Shown: piece after piece, positions 9,659-17,586 of the stretch | Position numbering within the stretch: the first letter of the stretch is position 1 | Layout of the letters: every line of letters begins with the position of its first letter | NCBI RefSeq assembly: GCF_004364775.1 | Contig: NZ_SOAL01000013.1 | Location: 62,001-126,000, forward strand | DNA: 64,000 nucleotides | Source of the DNA: Comamonas sp. JUb58 | Lineage (GTDB): Bacteria; Pseudomonadota; Gammaproteobacteria; Burkholderiales; Burkholderiaceae_C | Direction: 5' to 3' | Notes under the pieces: generated by a model | Told to the model about the DNA's origin: nothing | What the model saw: only the letters and a program-made list of their open reading frames with translations | Database searches by the model: none | Position numbers and translations under genes: made by a program

Positions 9659-10848
9659 GCCTGCCAGCTCCACTGCACCAGCGGGCGCGCGGCCTTCCAG
9701 CTGCGCATGCGGCCCAGCGCTGCCGCGCTGGACAGCTCCAGCTGCAGCAGCTGGCCGCCCAGCTCGCCATGCAGCTGTACCAAGAGCGCCTGGGTTTCCA
9801 GGGTCACGGCATTCACCACCAGGCGGCAGCCGGGCGGCATAGGGGCGCGCAGCGCGGCAAACAGCGCGGTGTCAAAACCACCGCCAACAAAGATGGCCTG
9901 GGGTGCGGCCAGGTCTTGCAAGGCCTCCGGCGCCAAGCCGTGCACCACCTGCATGCGGGCCTGCAGGCCAAAGCGCTCGGCATTGCGGCGGATATTGGCC
10001 ACGCGCGCGGCATGCTGCTCAATGCTGATGGCCAGGCCACCGGCCAGGCACCATTCCACGGCGACCGAGCCGGAGCCGCCGCCAATGTCCCAAAGCCGCT
10101 CGCCTGGCCTGGGGGCCAAGGTGGCCAGGGTCAGCGCACGCGCCGGTGCCTTGGTGATCTGGCCATCGTGGGCATACCAGTCGTCCGGCCTGCCGGGCAC
10201 GGCCGGCAAGGCCGGGCCGCCCTGGGCGATAAAGGCCACGGTCACCGGTGCCTGCGCCGGGTCGATCTGCAGTGCAGCGGCGGCCTCATCGGCGCGCAGC
10301 ATGCGGCAGCGCTCGCGCGGGCCGCCTACGGCTTCCATCACCCACAAGGGGCTTTGGCCCCAGCCTTCCTGGCTGAGCCAATCGGCCAGCTGCGGCACTG
10401 CAGCGCCATCGCGCAGCAGGGTGATCAGCTGGCGGCCAGGCGCCAGGCGGGGCAGCAGCTGCGCGATGGGGCTGGCATGCAAGCCCAGGCAGTCGCAGGC
10501 TTCCAGCCGCCAGCCCAGGCGGGCGGCAACCAGCGAAAAAGTTGAGGGCTGGGCATGGCAGCGCCATTCACCAGGCTGCAGGTGCGCGGCCAGGCTGCCG
10601 CCCACGCCATGCCAGAAGGGGTCGCCCGAGGCCAGCACCACCACCCGGCGGCCGCGCGCGGCCAGCACCGGGGCCACATCAAAAGGCTGGGGCCAGGGGC
10701 GGCCACGCGCATCGATGGCGGCCAGCTGCAGATGGCGGGGGCCGCCAAATACCAGTTCGGCCTGGTCCAATGCCAGCAGGGCCGCAGCGCTGAGGCCTGA
10801 CAATCCATCCTCGTTCAAACCTATCAACGTCAACCAGGGATCAGTCAT
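9655..10848 (-). CDS. cobL: CobL, precorrin-6Y C5,15-methyltransferase (decarboxylating)
   Basis: A 397-residue two-domain enzyme that methylates C-5 and C-15 and decarboxylates precorrin-6B to give precorrin-8X. The N-terminal CbiE-like domain starts LTLIGLNEDGLSGLS and has VLASGDPFWHGVG; the C-terminal CbiT-like domain has the SAM-binding LWDIGGGSGSVAVEW and AIFVGGG. The open frame extends far upstream, but homology begins at the ATG at 10848. That start codon shares two bases with the start codon of the divergent cobK. Confidence 0.95.
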   Translation of the reverse strand: MTDPWLTLIGLNEDGLSGLSAAALLALDQAELVFGGPRHLQLAAIDARGRPWPQPFDVAPVLAARGRRVVVLASGDPFWHGVGGSLAAHLQPGEWRCHAQPSTFSLVAARLGWRLEACDCLGLHASPIAQLLPRLAPGRQLITLLRDGAAVPQLADWLSQEGWGQSPLWVMEAVGGPRERCRMLRADEAAAALQIDPAQAPVTVAFIAQGGPALPAVPGRPDDWYAHDGQITKAPARALTLATLAPRPGERLWDIGGGSGSVAVEWCLAGGLAISIEQHAARVANIRRNAERFGLQARMQVVHGLAPEALQDLAAPQAIFVGGGFDTALFAALRAPMPPGCRLVVNAVTLETQALLVQLHGELGGQLLQLELSSAAALGRMRSWKAARPLVQWSWQA

Positions 10849-11605
10849 GACGCATGTTCTCCTGCTGGGCGGCACCAGCGGCGCCAGCGAGTTGGCCCAG
10901 GCCCTGCACCAGGCGGGTGTAAGGGCCTGTTTCTCGTATGCCGGGGTCACCCAGCAACCACTGGCCCAGCCACTGCCCACGCGCAGCGGCGGCTTTGGCG
11001 GGGCCCAGGGCCTGGCGGACTTTATCCGCGCCCAGCGCATCAGCCATGTGCTGGATGCCACCCATCCCTTTGCCGCGCAGATGAGCCGCAATGCCTGCGC
11101 AGCCTGCGAAGCCACCGGCACGCCCTTGCTGGCGCTGGAGCGCGCGCCTTGGCAGGCGCAGCCCGGCGACCGCTGGACCGATGTGGCCAGCATGGCCGAT
11201 GCCGCCAGTGCGTTGCCCCAGGCGCCCAGCCGGGTGTTTCTGGCCGTGGGGCGCAAACAGCTCGATGCCTTTGCCGCCTATCCGCAGCACCATTACCTGC
11301 TGCGCCTGGTCGATGAACCACAGGACGGCAGCTTGCCGCTGCCCCGGCATACCGTGGTGCTGGGCCGGGGCCCTTTCAGCATGGCGGACGACCTGGCCTT
11401 GCTGCAGCAGCACCAGATCGCCTGGCTGGTGGCCAAGAATGCCGGTGGCTCGGCCACGCGCGGCAAGATCGATGCCGCCCGTGCGCTGGGTTTGCCGGTC
11501 CTGATGGTGCAGCGCCCGGCACTGCCGCTGCGGCCGCGCACCGACAGCGTGGCGGCGGTCATGCATTGGCTCCGTCATGGCGCCTTGCCGTCCACAGTGC
11601 CGTAG
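10847..11605 (+). CDS. cobK: CobK, precorrin-6A reductase
   Basis: A 252-residue NADPH-dependent reductase acting on precorrin-6A. The N-terminal LLLGGTSGASELA, the DATHPFAAQMS motif, LLALERAPW and VAKNAGGSATRGKI near the end are typical of CobK/CbiJ. It is the only plus-strand gene in the cob cluster. Its ATG overlaps the cobL start codon in the palindrome CATG, and its end overlaps the 3' end of cobJ by 31 bases, so it fills the whole space between cobL and cobJ on the opposite strand. Its promoter and ribosome-binding site must lie within cobL. Confidence 0.94.
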   Translation: MTHVLLLGGTSGASELAQALHQAGVRACFSYAGVTQQPLAQPLPTRSGGFGGAQGLADFIRAQRISHVLDATHPFAAQMSRNACAACEATGTPLLALERAPWQAQPGDRWTDVASMADAASALPQAPSRVFLAVGRKQLDAFAAYPQHHYLLRLVDEPQDGSLPLPRHTVVLGRGPFSMADDLALLQQHQIAWLVAKNAGGSATRGKIDAARALGLPVLMVQRPALPLRPRTDSVAAVMHWLRHGALPSTVP

Positions 11606-12378
11606 TAGCGTGGCGTATAGGTGTAGCGCCCCACGCGGCGGGTGAGGCGATTGCCCACCAGCACGACGGTGCGCATATCGGCCATCTCGGGCTGGGCCTC
11701 GGCCAGGCTGCAGACCTGCAGCGATTCCTCCGGCGTGGAGACGGCGCGGGCAAACACCAGCAGGCGCTCGGGCTCGCAATGCGCGCGCAGCAAGGCCAAC
11801 AGGCGGTTGAAGCCTCCGGGCCGGCTGTGCGAGCGCGGGTTGTAGAAGGCCATCGCAAAATCGGCCTCGGCCGCCAGTTCCACGCGGCGGGCAATCACCG
11901 GCCAGGGCTTGAGGTTGTCCGACAGATTGATGCAGCAAAAATCATGGCCCAGCGGCGCGCCTGCGCGGGCGGCGGCCGCCAGCATGGCGGTGACGCCGGG
12001 CAGCACCTGCACATCCAGCGCCAGCCAGCGTTCGGCCTGCGCGCCTTGTGCGCGTTCCAGCGCTTCAAACACCGCCGATGCCATCGCGAACACGCCCGGA
12101 TCACCGGACGAAACCACGACCACCTGCCGGCCCTGGGCTGCCAGCTCCAGCGCCTGCTGGGCACGCTCCAGCTCCACCCGGTTGTCCGAGGCCAGCCATT
12201 GCGGCTGGCGGCTGCTAGCAGGCGCGCTCTGCGCCAGCAAGGCCTGCGCACGCGCCACATAGGGGAAGTAGCCCACAACCGCGTCGGCCGCCAGCAAGGC
12301 CTGCAGCACGGCGGGCGTGATCTGGTCCAGGTCACCGGGGCCCAGGCCGGCAATCGTCAGCTGGCCAATGCTTACCAT
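11575..12378 (-). CDS. cobJ: CobJ, precorrin-3B C17-methyltransferase
   Basis: A 267-residue SAM-dependent methyltransferase that contracts the ring during conversion of precorrin-3B to precorrin-4. Motifs: LTIAGLGPGDLDQITP, VVVVSSGDPGVFAMA, VLPGVTAMLAAAARAGAPLGHDF and AMAFYNPRSHSR. The ATG at 12378 overlaps the cobI stop by seven bases. The 3' end overlaps cobK on the other strand, so transcription from cobJ to cobL must run antisense through all of cobK unless cobL has its own promoter. Confidence 0.96.
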   Translation of the reverse strand: MVSIGQLTIAGLGPGDLDQITPAVLQALLAADAVVGYFPYVARAQALLAQSAPASSRQPQWLASDNRVELERAQQALELAAQGRQVVVVSSGDPGVFAMASAVFEALERAQGAQAERWLALDVQVLPGVTAMLAAAARAGAPLGHDFCCINLSDNLKPWPVIARRVELAAEADFAMAFYNPRSHSRPGGFNRLLALLRAHCEPERLLVFARAVSTPEESLQVCSLAEAQPEMADMRTVVLVGNRLTRRVGRYTYTPRYYGTVDGKAP

Positions 12379-13133
12379 GCGGCCTCCGGGCGGCGACCCT
12401 GGCCATGCACCAGCACGATGGCAAAGTAGGGGCAGACCTCGTCGCCCACCTCGCTCAGGCGCGCCACCTGCTGCTGGTCGGTGGTGCCGTTCTGCACCAG
12501 CCAGGCGGCATCGGCGCGGCCTGCGCGGGCCAGCGCGCGGCGGATGCGGGGCAGGTTGCGGCCCACCTTCATCACCACCAGCGCATCGGCCGTGTCCATG
12601 CGGCGCACCAGCTCGTCTTCAGAGAGGGTGCCGGTCATCACGCTCAGCACATCGTCGCCCCAGGTGATGGGCTCACCGGTGGCATGCCAGCAGCCCACCA
12701 TGCCGGGGATGCCAGGCACCACCTGCAGGTCCACATCGCCGCGCGCACGCAGCCGGGTGTAGAGGTGCATGAAGGAGCCGTAGAGAAAGGGATCACCCTC
12801 GCAGAGCACGACGACCTGCTCCTGCTTGGCCAGCGCGGCCAGGCGCAGGCACCAGTCGTCATAGAACTGGGCGAGCTGCTGCACATAGGCGGGGCTGTCG
12901 ACCGGGATTTCGGTGGTCACCGGGTACTCCATTGGGTACTCGGTAGCCTCGCTGCTGAGCATGCCTTCGACCAGTTGGCGGGCCTTGCCGGGCCGGCCTT
13001 TTTTGCGGAAAAAGGCCACATGGAGGGCGCCACGCACCAGGCGGTCGGCCTTGATGCTCATCAGCTCCGGGTCGCCCGGGCCCAGGCCCACGCAGATGAG
13101 GCCCGGGGCGGCCAGGCTGCTCTTATTCAACAT
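12372..13133 (-). CDS. cobI: CobI, precorrin-2 C20-methyltransferase
   Basis: A SAM-dependent methyltransferase (253 residues from the ATG at 13133) that makes precorrin-3A. Seen: LICVGLGPGDPELMSIKA, VAFFRKKGRPGKAR, VVVLCEGDPFLYGSF and VVPGIPGMVGCWHATG. An in-frame ATG at 13148 would add five residues and lengthen the overlap with cobH; neither start has a strong ribosome-binding site. It overlaps cobH upstream and cobJ downstream, consistent with one coupled operon. Confidence 0.95.
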   Translation of the reverse strand: MLNKSSLAAPGLICVGLGPGDPELMSIKADRLVRGALHVAFFRKKGRPGKARQLVEGMLSSEATEYPMEYPVTTEIPVDSPAYVQQLAQFYDDWCLRLAALAKQEQVVVLCEGDPFLYGSFMHLYTRLRARGDVDLQVVPGIPGMVGCWHATGEPITWGDDVLSVMTGTLSEDELVRRMDTADALVVMKVGRNLPRIRRALARAGRADAAWLVQNGTTDQQQVARLSEVGDEVCPYFAIVLVHGQGRRPEAAW

Positions 13134-13752
13134 GGCTGGCCATGGCATTGACGGCGGCGACGGTCATCGCCGAGCCGCCCAGGCGGCCGCGCACGATCAT
13201 CGCGGGCACGGGCAGGTCCTGCATCAGCGCCTGCTTGGATTCGGCCGCGCCAATAAAGCCCACCGGGCAGCCGATGATGGCCGCTGGGCGGGGGCAGCTC
13301 GGGTCTTGCAGCATATTGAGCAGGTGGAAGAGGGCGGTCGGCGCATTGCCAATCGCCACCACGGCGCCAGCCAGGTGCGGGCGCCACAGCTCCAGTGCCG
13401 CAGCGCTGCGGGTGTTGTTCATCTTCTGCGCCAGCTCGGCCACACCGGGCTCGTGCAGGGTGCAGATCACCGGATTGCCGGCAGGCAGACGCGAGCGGGT
13501 AATGCCTTCGCTGACCATGCGCACATCGCAGAGCACGGGGGCGCCAGCCTCCAGCGCGCGCTGGCCGGCGGCCACGACACCGGCGGAGAACTGCACATGC
13601 GCGGCCAGCTCCACCATGCCGGCGGCATGGATCATGCGTACCGTTACGCGCTCCTCACCGGGGGTGAAGCGCTGCAGATCGGCCTCGCGGCGGATGGTGG
13701 CGAAAGACTGCCGATAGATCTCGGCGCCATTGGTTTCGTAGGTATGAACCAT
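13123..13752 (-). CDS. cobH: CobH, precorrin-8X methylmutase
   Basis: A 209-residue enzyme that moves the C-11 methyl group to C-12, turning precorrin-8X into hydrogenobyrinate. Family signatures are EIYRQSFATI at the start, RMIHAAGMVE with the catalytic histidine, DVRMVSEGI, GNAPTALFHLL and IIGCPVGFIGAAESK. The length is normal. Its ATG overlaps the cobG stop by one base (TAATG). Confidence 0.97.
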   Translation of the reverse strand: MVHTYETNGAEIYRQSFATIRREADLQRFTPGEERVTVRMIHAAGMVELAAHVQFSAGVVAAGQRALEAGAPVLCDVRMVSEGITRSRLPAGNPVICTLHEPGVAELAQKMNNTRSAAALELWRPHLAGAVVAIGNAPTALFHLLNMLQDPSCPRPAAIIGCPVGFIGAAESKQALMQDLPVPAMIVRGRLGGSAMTVAAVNAMASHVE

Positions 13753-15014
13753 TAGATTTCTTCAAACAACAGCCCGGGATTGTCGCGCAGACTGCGCGCG
13801 CTCAAGCGGGAATCGGTGACGGCCCGGGCCAGCGCATGGCGGGCGCGGCCAAACACGGGCTCCTGCTCGCCCGCTTGCGCCACCAAGGTCACGGTGGACG
13901 GCAACTGGCGTGCACAGCCCTTGGCGCAGCCCGAGACATGCAGGTGCGCGCCATCGGGCACATGGGGGGCCAGCGCCAAGGCCAGATCCTGCGTGGGCGC
14001 CAGCGCCTGGCGGCAGCCGGGCGCGCCGCTGCAGGCCGAGACGCGCAGCCGCGCATCTTGCGGATCGCGGATCCAGTGATCGGAATGCCCCAGGCCTGCC
14101 TCCTCCAGCACTGCGCTGTCGGAAGGCGCCAGGCCTTCGACCAGCAGCATGCGCCAGGGCGTCAGCCGCAGGCTGCGGATGCCGCTGCGGGCCAGGCGCG
14201 CCAGTGCGTCCGCTGTGACCCGGCCCAGCGGCGCGGCCACCAGGAGGCCCAGGCCGCTCTGCCAGCCAGGGTTTGGGCTGCCATCGGCAGGCAGATAAGG
14301 GGGGACTTCGCGCAGGTCGGCGGGCAGGGCCAGTGGTGGCAACACGCCAGTTTGGCGCAGCATTTGGGGCAAGCGGCCCGGGTGCTCGCCCGCCGCACGC
14401 CGTGCGCGGGCCTGGGCGGCGCAGCAGCGGGCCAAGGCCAGCGCGGCTTGCACGGTGAGTGAGGGGTTGTCGGCCTGCCAGGCGATGGGCTGGCCGGGCA
14501 CTTGCAGCCGCCAGCCTTGGGTGCCATCGCGCACGATCTGCACATCGGCCGCCACCTCAGCCAGCCCGCCATGGCGGCCGCTGGCCAGTGAGAAACCAAA
14601 TTTGGCGGGCAGGCCATCCAGCGCGGTATCAGCCACCAGTGCCTGCTGCAAGGCCTCGGCCAGTGCCAGCACACCGTCAGCGGGCTGGTACAGCGGGTCG
14701 ATGACCAGATTGCGCAGCTGCTCCTGGCGCGCGTCCGGGTCCAGCAGGCCTTGGGCGGCCAGCGCATCGAGCAGGGCGCCGTGCTGGTCGGGCGCCACGC
14801 CGCGCAGCTGGATATTGGCGCGGCTGGTGAGCTCCAGCAGGCCGGCGCCATGCTGCGCTGCCAGCTCGGCCAAACGCAGCGCCTGCGCGGCCGACAGCCG
14901 GCCCAGTGGCGGGCGCACCCGCACCACCAGCCCATCGCCAGAGGCCATGGGCTGCCAGGCGCCAGGGCACCAGCCTTGGGTCTGTGGAGGGGGGGAGGGT
15001 GGGGTGGCAAACAT
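13752..15014 (-). CDS. cobG: CobG, precorrin-3B synthase
   Basis: A 420-residue oxygen-dependent monooxygenase of the nitrite/sulfite-reductase ferredoxin-like family. It forms the C-20 hydroxy gamma-lactone of precorrin-3B and marks the aerobic cobalamin pathway. LTSRANIQLRGV and the iron-sulfur ligands in SACSGAPGCRQ and HVSGCAKGCAR are present. The frame is open further upstream, but homology supports the ATG at 15014. It is the first gene of the minus-strand operon and is divergent from kdpE across 112 bases. Confidence 0.94.
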   Translation of the reverse strand: MFATPPSPPPQTQGWCPGAWQPMASGDGLVVRVRPPLGRLSAAQALRLAELAAQHGAGLLELTSRANIQLRGVAPDQHGALLDALAAQGLLDPDARQEQLRNLVIDPLYQPADGVLALAEALQQALVADTALDGLPAKFGFSLASGRHGGLAEVAADVQIVRDGTQGWRLQVPGQPIAWQADNPSLTVQAALALARCCAAQARARRAAGEHPGRLPQMLRQTGVLPPLALPADLREVPPYLPADGSPNPGWQSGLGLLVAAPLGRVTADALARLARSGIRSLRLTPWRMLLVEGLAPSDSAVLEEAGLGHSDHWIRDPQDARLRVSACSGAPGCRQALAPTQDLALALAPHVPDGAHLHVSGCAKGCARQLPSTVTLVAQAGEQEPVFGRARHALARAVTDSRLSARSLRDNPGLLFEEI

Positions 15015-15041
15015 GGGGCAGGCGGCAGTGCAGCGGCAGTG

Positions 15042-15111
15042 CCAGGGTGCTGAAGTGTAGCGAAGTGCTCGCTTCCTCTCGGTACGCAGGCGCAAACCAC
15101 CCTGGTTTTTT
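15042..15111. other. Long inverted repeat between cobG and kdpE
   Basis: CCAGGGTG (15042-15049) is exactly complementary to CACCCTGG (15098-15105), which is followed on the plus strand by six T residues. A smaller hairpin, AGCGA/TCGCT, lies inside. On the minus strand this is the cobG leader; on the plus strand it looks like a terminator ahead of kdpE. I could not match it to a cobalamin riboswitch. Confidence 0.4.
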
Positions 15112-15126
15112 GTCACAATCGGGCGC

Positions 15127-15831
15127 ATGACGCTAGCAGCCCCCCGCATCCTCCTGGTGGACGACGATCCCAATATCCGCCGCTTTGTGCGTCTGGCCAT
15201 GGAGGACGAAGGCTGGCAGGTCTTTGAAGCCGACAGCGCCCGGCGCGGCCTGATCGAAGCGGCCAGCCGCCAGCCCGATGCGCTGGTGCTGGACCTGGGC
15301 CTGCCCGATGCCGATGGCAAGACGTTGATCACCGAGCTGCGCGGCTGGAGCGGCCTGCCGGTGCTGGTGCTCTCGGCCCGCGACCAGGAAGCGGAAAAGG
15401 TGGCCGCACTGGACGCCGGTGCCGACGACTACCTGAGCAAGCCCTTTGGCGTGCCCGAGCTGCTGGCGCGGCTGCGCGTGATGCTGCGCCGGGGCCAGCG
15501 CAGCGGGGGCGACAAGCCAGGCAGCACGGCGCGCTTTGGCGATGTGGAGGTGGACCTGGCCACGCATGAGGTGCGCCAGGCGGGCGACGCCGTGCACCTG
15601 ACCCCTATCGAATTCCGGCTGCTGGCGGCCTTGATCGCCGGCCAGGGCCGGGTGCTGACGCACCGCCAGCTGCTGCTGCAGGTCTGGGGGCCGGAGTACC
15701 TGGACCGGTCGCACTACCTGCGCGTACACATGGCCAACCTGCGCCAGAAGATCGAGACCGAGCCGGCCCAGCCCCGGCATCTGCTCACAGAGCTGCAAGT
15801 GGGCTACCGCCTGGTGGGGTTACAGGGCTGA
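15127..15831 (+). CDS. kdpE: KdpE, response regulator of kdp expression
   Basis: A 234-residue OmpR/PhoB-type regulator. The receiver domain has the acidic pocket DDD at residues 12-14, phospho-acceptor Asp56 in LVLDLGLPD and the lysine in YLSKPFG; a winged-helix DNA-binding domain follows (LTPIEFRLL, HYLRVHMANLRQKIE). It is phosphorylated by KdpD and activates kdpFABC when K+ is scarce. It stands alone here: the cob cluster separates it from kdpD, although both genes keep the same orientation. The short GC-rich gap to cobG leaves little room for a promoter. Confidence 0.93.
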   Translation: MTLAAPRILLVDDDPNIRRFVRLAMEDEGWQVFEADSARRGLIEAASRQPDALVLDLGLPDADGKTLITELRGWSGLPVLVLSARDQEAEKVAALDAGADDYLSKPFGVPELLARLRVMLRRGQRSGGDKPGSTARFGDVEVDLATHEVRQAGDAVHLTPIEFRLLAALIAGQGRVLTHRQLLLQVWGPEYLDRSHYLRVHMANLRQKIETEPAQPRHLLTELQVGYRLVGLQG

Positions 15832-15837
15832 TGCCCT

Positions 15838-15843
15838 TATAAT
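15838..15843 (+). promoter_or_regulatory. -10 box for the SAH riboswitch-ahcY transcript
   Basis: A perfect TATAAT starts seven bases after the kdpE stop. Initiation about seven bases downstream would place the 5' end just before the riboswitch. No good -35 box is visible; the region would lie inside the end of kdpE. Confidence 0.6.
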
Positions 15844-15851
15844 CGCAGTCC

Positions 15852-15944
15852 ATCCGAGGAGCGTTGCAGCGTTTCCCAGTCTGGCCAGGCGCCAGACCAC
15901 CACGGGGCGTGAGGCTCGGATTTCATCTCGCAACGACGCTCACC
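15852..15944 (+). ncRNA. S-adenosylhomocysteine (SAH) riboswitch
   Basis: The conserved core is readable: TCCGAGGAGCGTTGCAGCG, then a variable hairpin (GTCTGG/CCAGAC), then GAGGCTCGGA, and finally CAACGACGCTCAC. TCCGAG (15853-15858) pairs with CTCGGA (15915-15920) as P1, and GAGCG pairs with CGCTC at the 3' end. SAH riboswitches switch on expression when SAH accumulates. It lies in the leader of ahcY, the SAH-hydrolysing enzyme, which is the expected target. Confidence 0.92.
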
Positions 15945-16022
15945 CACGCTTTCTGTGCGGTGAGATGGTCTTTCCCCTTCTTCCGCGGAACGTGGTTTTT
16001 CATTCAATTTTTGGAGAAAACC

Positions 16023-17453
16023 ATGAACGCTGCTGTTCGCTTCAATCCCGCTGACTCTGCGATTACCGACATTTCCCTGGCCGCTTGGGGCCGCAAGGAA
16101 ATCAAGATCGCCGAAACCGAAATGCCTGGCCTGATGGCCGTGCGTGAAGAGTTCGCTGCTGCCCAGCCCCTGAAGGGCGCGCGAATCACCGGCTCGCTGC
16201 ACATGACCATCCAGACCGCCGTGCTGATCGAGACGCTGACGGCCCTGGGCGCCCAAGTGCGCTGGGCATCGTGCAACATCTTCTCGACCCAGGACCACGC
16301 CGCTGCCGCCATCGCCGAAACCGGCGTGCCCGTGTACGCGATCAAGGGCGAGTCGCTGAAGGACTACTGGGACTACACCCACGCGATCTTTGAATTCGGC
16401 GCCAAGGACACCGAAGGCGAAGGCCCGAACATGATCCTGGACGACGGCGGCGATGCCACCATGCTGATGCACCTGGGCAAGAAGGCCGAGAAGGACATCT
16501 CCGTGCTGGCCAACCCCGGCAGCGAAGAAGAAAAGATCGTGTTTGCCGCGATCAAGGCCAAGCTGGCGGTGGATGCCACCTGGTACAGCCGCAAGTCGGC
16601 CCAGATCATGGGTGTGACCGAAGAGACCACCACCGGCGTGCACCGCCTGAACGAAATGTCGGCCAACGGCTCGCTGCTGTTCCGCGCGATCAACGTGAAC
16701 GACTCGGTGACCAAGTCCAAGTTCGACAACCTCTACGGCTGCCGCGAATCGCTGGTGGACGGCATCAAGCGCGCCACCGATGTGATGATCGCCGGCAAGG
16801 TGGCCGTGGTGGCTGGCTACGGTGACGTGGGCAAGGGCTGCGCCCAGGCGCTGACCGCCCTGCGTGCGCAAGTCTGGGTGACCGAAATCGACCCAATCAA
16901 CGCCCTGCAAGCCGCAATGGAAGGCTACAAGGTCGTGACCATGGAGTACGCCGCTGACAAGTGCGACATCTTCGTGACCACCACCGGCAACAAGGACATC
17001 ATCCGCCACGAGCACATGGTCGCGATGAAGGACGAGGCCATCGTCTGCAACATCGGTCACTTCGACAACGAAATCGATGTCGCATCGATCGAGAAGTACG
17101 AGTGGGAAGAGATCAAGCCGCAAGTCGACCACATCACCTTCCCCGATGGCAAGAAGATCATCCTGCTGGCCAAGGGCCGCCTGGTGAACCTGGGTTGCGC
17201 CACCGGCCACCCCAGCTTTGTGATGTCCAACTCCTTTGCCAACCAGACCCTGGCGCAGATCGAGCTGTTCACCCGCCCCGACGCCTACGAAGTGGGCAAG
17301 GTCTATGTGCTGCCCAAGGTGCTGGACGAGAAGGTCGCACGCCTGCACCTGAAGAAGGTGGGCGCCCAGCTGACTGAACTGACCCAGGCGCAAGCGGACT
17401 ACATCGGCGTGAAGAAGGAAGGCCCTTACAAGCCTGAAACCTACCGCTACTAA
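16023..17453 (+). CDS. ahcY: S-adenosylhomocysteine hydrolase
   Basis: A 476-residue NAD-dependent cytosolic enzyme that splits SAH into homocysteine and adenosine. It removes the product that inhibits methyltransferases. NAD-binding [13 protein letters not shown], the substrate region [14 protein letters not shown] and the C-terminal [12 protein letters not shown] are intact, and it has the central insertion typical of bacterial enzymes. The ATG at 16023 follows a GGAG ribosome-binding site; the frame is open upstream through the riboswitch but that part is leader. It heads a likely operon with tlyA-like and metF. Confidence 0.98.
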   Translation: MNAAVRFNPADSAITDISLAAWGRKEIKIAETEMPGLMAVREEFAAAQPLKGARITGSLHMTIQTAVLIETLTALGAQVRWASCNIFSTQDHAAAAIAETGVPVYAIKGESLKDYWDYTHAIFEFGAKDTEGEGPNMILDDGGDATMLMHLGKKAEKDISVLANPGSEEEKIVFAAIKAKLAVDATWYSRKSAQIMGVTEETTTGVHRLNEMSANGSLLFRAINVNDSVTKSKFDNLYGCRESLVDGIKRATDVMIAGKVAVVAGYGDVGKGCAQALTALRAQVWVTEIDPINALQAAMEGYKVVTMEYAADKCDIFVTTTGNKDIIRHEHMVAMKDEAIVCNIGHFDNEIDVASIEKYEWEEIKPQVDHITFPDGKKIILLAKGRLVNLGCATGHPSFVMSNSFANQTLAQIELFTRPDAYEVGKVYVLPKVLDEKVARLHLKKVGAQLTELTQAQADYIGVKKEGPYKPETYRY

Positions 17454-17586
17454 CTCGAGCGGTAATCCCAGTGCCTGGTGACATCTTTGGGTGAATCCAG
17501 GCGCTGCAGCCCTGTTGGGCATTTGTTGTGAAGACTGGCTGCTCCGCCTGGCGGGCCAGCCGGTCGTTTTGATTGAAGGAACGCGC

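Noticed and set aside
9194-10846. 5' part of an 803-codon plus-strand frame running into cobK
   Set aside because: Lies antisense to cobE and cobL and has no homology-like features; only the part from 10847 is cobK.
15015-15126. Cobalamin riboswitch upstream of cobG
   Set aside because: No B12-box core and the gap of 112 bases is too short for the usual element; only an unnamed inverted repeat is present.
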